NCBI GenBank assembly: GCA_025963905.1
Contig: JAOPZW010000134.1
Span: forward strand, 1-52,002
DNA from: Solirubrobacterales bacterium
GTDB taxonomy: Bacteria > Actinomycetota > Thermoleophilia > Solirubrobacterales > Solirubrobacteraceae
Direction: 5' to 3'
DNA length: 52,002 bases
Translations under genes and position numbers: made by a program
In this document: in pieces, positions 50,884 to 52,002 of the stretch
Position numbering within the stretch: position 1 is the first letter of the stretch
Layout: each line of letters opens with the position of its first letter
Notes under the pieces: generated by a model
What the model saw: the letters and a program-made list of their open reading frames with translations, nothing else
Database searches by the model: none
What the model was told of the DNA's origin: nothing

Positions 50884-52002
50884 TCAGGCGGCGGCGACCG
50901 CTTCGGCCTGGGCCTCGGCGGGCACCGCGTCGGCCTCGTGCACCGGCGGCTTGCGCCGCGGCAGCAACAGCGCCGGGATCACCGCGAGCACGATGATTCC
51001 CAGGCCCCACCAGAACGTGTGGCCGAAGGCCTCGGCGATCCGCGGAGCGACCTGGTCGCGGGCGCGGGCCGATGCCGCCTGCGCGGCGCCGAGGGCGCCC
51101 TCGCTGCCGCTGCTGCCCGGCACCCGGCTGCTGAGCTGGTGGGTCAGCACGACCGACAGGAGCGCGACGCCGATCGAGCCGCCGACGCGCTGGATGATGT
51201 TCAGTGCCGTCGTCGCGCGGGCCATCTGCGGGCGCTCGATCGTCTGGTAGGCCGCGGTCATGGCCGGCATCATCGATGCGCCCATGCCCAACCCCATCAG
51301 GAACTGACAGCCGCCCAGCAGCCAGAAGGACGTGTGGGCGCCGACCTGGGTGAAGCCGGCCATGCCGAGCAGCAGGAACCCCAGGCCGCCGAGCACGACC
51401 TTGCCCGGACCGGTCTGGTCGGTGAGCTTGCCGGCGATGGGCATCATGATCGCCGCGCCGAGGCCCTGCGGAGCCAGCAGCAGGCCGGCGTCCAGCGCCG
51501 ACTGCCCGCGGACGACCTGGTAGTACAACGGCAGCAGGAACATCGCGCTGAACATCGCCGCCGCGAACGCGAACGTCGACGCCGACGCGGCGGACATGGT
51601 GGTGTTCCGGAAGAGCTTCAGGTCGATCAGCGGCCAGGCGCTGCGCAGGACGTGCGCGACGAACGCGACGATGAGGGCCAGGCCGGCGAGCATCGGCACC
51701 AGCGCCTGCGCCGAGCCCACGCCGCCGGACGACGACGTCTCGGCCAACCCGTACACGAACGCCGCGAGGCCCGGCGACAGCAACGCGAGGCCGAACCAGT
51801 CCAGGCGCTCGTCGTGGGCCGGCTCGTCGCGCGGCAGCAGCCGCAACGCCGCCGCCAGCGCGACCGCGCCGATCGGCAGGTTGACGTAGAAGATCCAGCG
51901 CCAGGAGACGTCGTCGACCAGCCAGCCGCCGAGCACCGGGCCGATGATCGGCCCCATCAGCATGGGGACGCCGACGATGCCCATCACGCGCCCGATGCGG
52001 CG
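50884..52002 (-). CDS. MFS multidrug exporter, DHA2/EmrB-QacA type (5' end outside window)
   Basis: About 373 residues are visible, with the frame still open at the window edge. Early segments match the TM5-TM6 region of 14-TM exporters: MGPIIGPVLGGWLVDDVSWR then WIFYVNLPIGAVALAAAL, the hallmark of the DHA2 family. At least eight further membrane spans follow (for example AMFLLPLYYQVVRGQS, GLGAAIMMPIAGKLTD). The C-terminal tail is acidic and Ala-rich. It would pump drugs or other small molecules out using the proton gradient. Its regular codon use and intact frame suggest conserved chromosome beyond the island. Confidence 0.9.
   Translation of the reverse strand, partial: RRIGRVMGIVGVPMLMGPIIGPVLGGWLVDDVSWRWIFYVNLPIGAVALAAALRLLPRDEPAHDERLDWFGLALLSPGLAAFVYGLAETSSSGGVGSAQALVPMLAGLALIVAFVAHVLRSAWPLIDLKLFRNTTMSAASASTFAFAAAMFSAMFLLPLYYQVVRGQSALDAGLLLAPQGLGAAIMMPIAGKLTDQTGPGKVVLGGLGFLLLGMAGFTQVGAHTSFWLLGGCQFLMGLGMGASMMPAMTAAYQTIERPQMARATTALNIIQRVGGSIGVALLSVVLTHQLSSRVPGSSGSEGALGAAQAASARARDQVAPRIAEAFGHTFWWGLGIIVLAVIPALLLPRRKPPVHEADAVPAEAQAEAVAAA

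Overview
The window is a very GC-rich stretch of an actinobacterial genome. The style of its secreted proteins (an NHL/RHS giant protein, an Ig-like protein with a Lys/Ala-rich tail, a TolB-propeller/Vps62 fusion), its sigma/anti-sigma pairs and its codon use suggest Thermoleophilia (Solirubrobacterales-like). That placement is inference; no rRNA or housekeeping gene is present. Almost everything from 1 to about 50,710 looks accessory: eight or more insertion-sequence or intron remnants, many broken genes, toxin and defence-type genes and small secreted proteins. It ends at a fragment that looks like the 3' half of a tRNA-Thr gene (about 50,670-50,709), beyond which lies an ordinary MFS exporter.

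Layout. 1-1,300: IS481 tail and a frameshifted membrane-anchored hypothetical. 1,854-7,075: a secreted NHL+RHS/YD-repeat polymorphic toxin with two tiny coupled membrane proteins, possible immunity genes. 7,262-14,893: decayed genes (a UDG-like fragment, a P-loop fragment, a DUF1998/DrmB-like pseudogene) surrounding an intact translationally coupled operon of a thymidylate-synthase-like protein, an ImmA/IrrE-type metallopeptidase and a nucleoside 2-deoxyribosyltransferase-like protein. 14,900-18,644: a two-gene unit of a GHKL ATPase and an 845-residue protein with a phosphoribosyltransferase-like segment. 18,815-20,938: group II intron remnant, IS66 remnant, cut anti-sigma gene and frameshifted ECF sigma. 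21,548-30,265: secreted Ig-like protein, subtilisin-like protease, a two-gene secreted cassette and a frameshifted zinc-finger anti-sigma-like gene.

30,547-35,216: a tightly overlapping four-gene operon (Panacea/DUF4065-like winged-helix protein, two-TM protein, PD-(D/E)XK nuclease-like protein, zinc-binding protein reminiscent of tRNA-guanine transglycosylases), a small hypothetical, and a convergent Shedu-like (DUF4263) nuclease. 35,355-37,938: nested IS481/IS630/IS982. 38,314-40,599: secreted propeller/Vps62 protein. 40,650-46,277: IS1595, IS256 and ISNCY-type elements with debris between them. 46,472-50,216: ECF sigma plus an anti-sigma-like protein, a LysR regulator, and a second copy of the secreted two-gene cassette.

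The three best candidates for undescribed systems are (a) TS-like + ImmA-like + NDT-like, (b) GHKL + PRTase-like, and (c) the Panacea/TM/PD-(D/E)XK/TGT-like operon beside Shedu. Defence roles are inferred from domain type, operon coupling and the island context; nothing in the sequence proves them. Frameshifts are so frequent, in IS elements and host genes alike, that either real decay or sequencing indels in GC-rich homopolymers must be considered.
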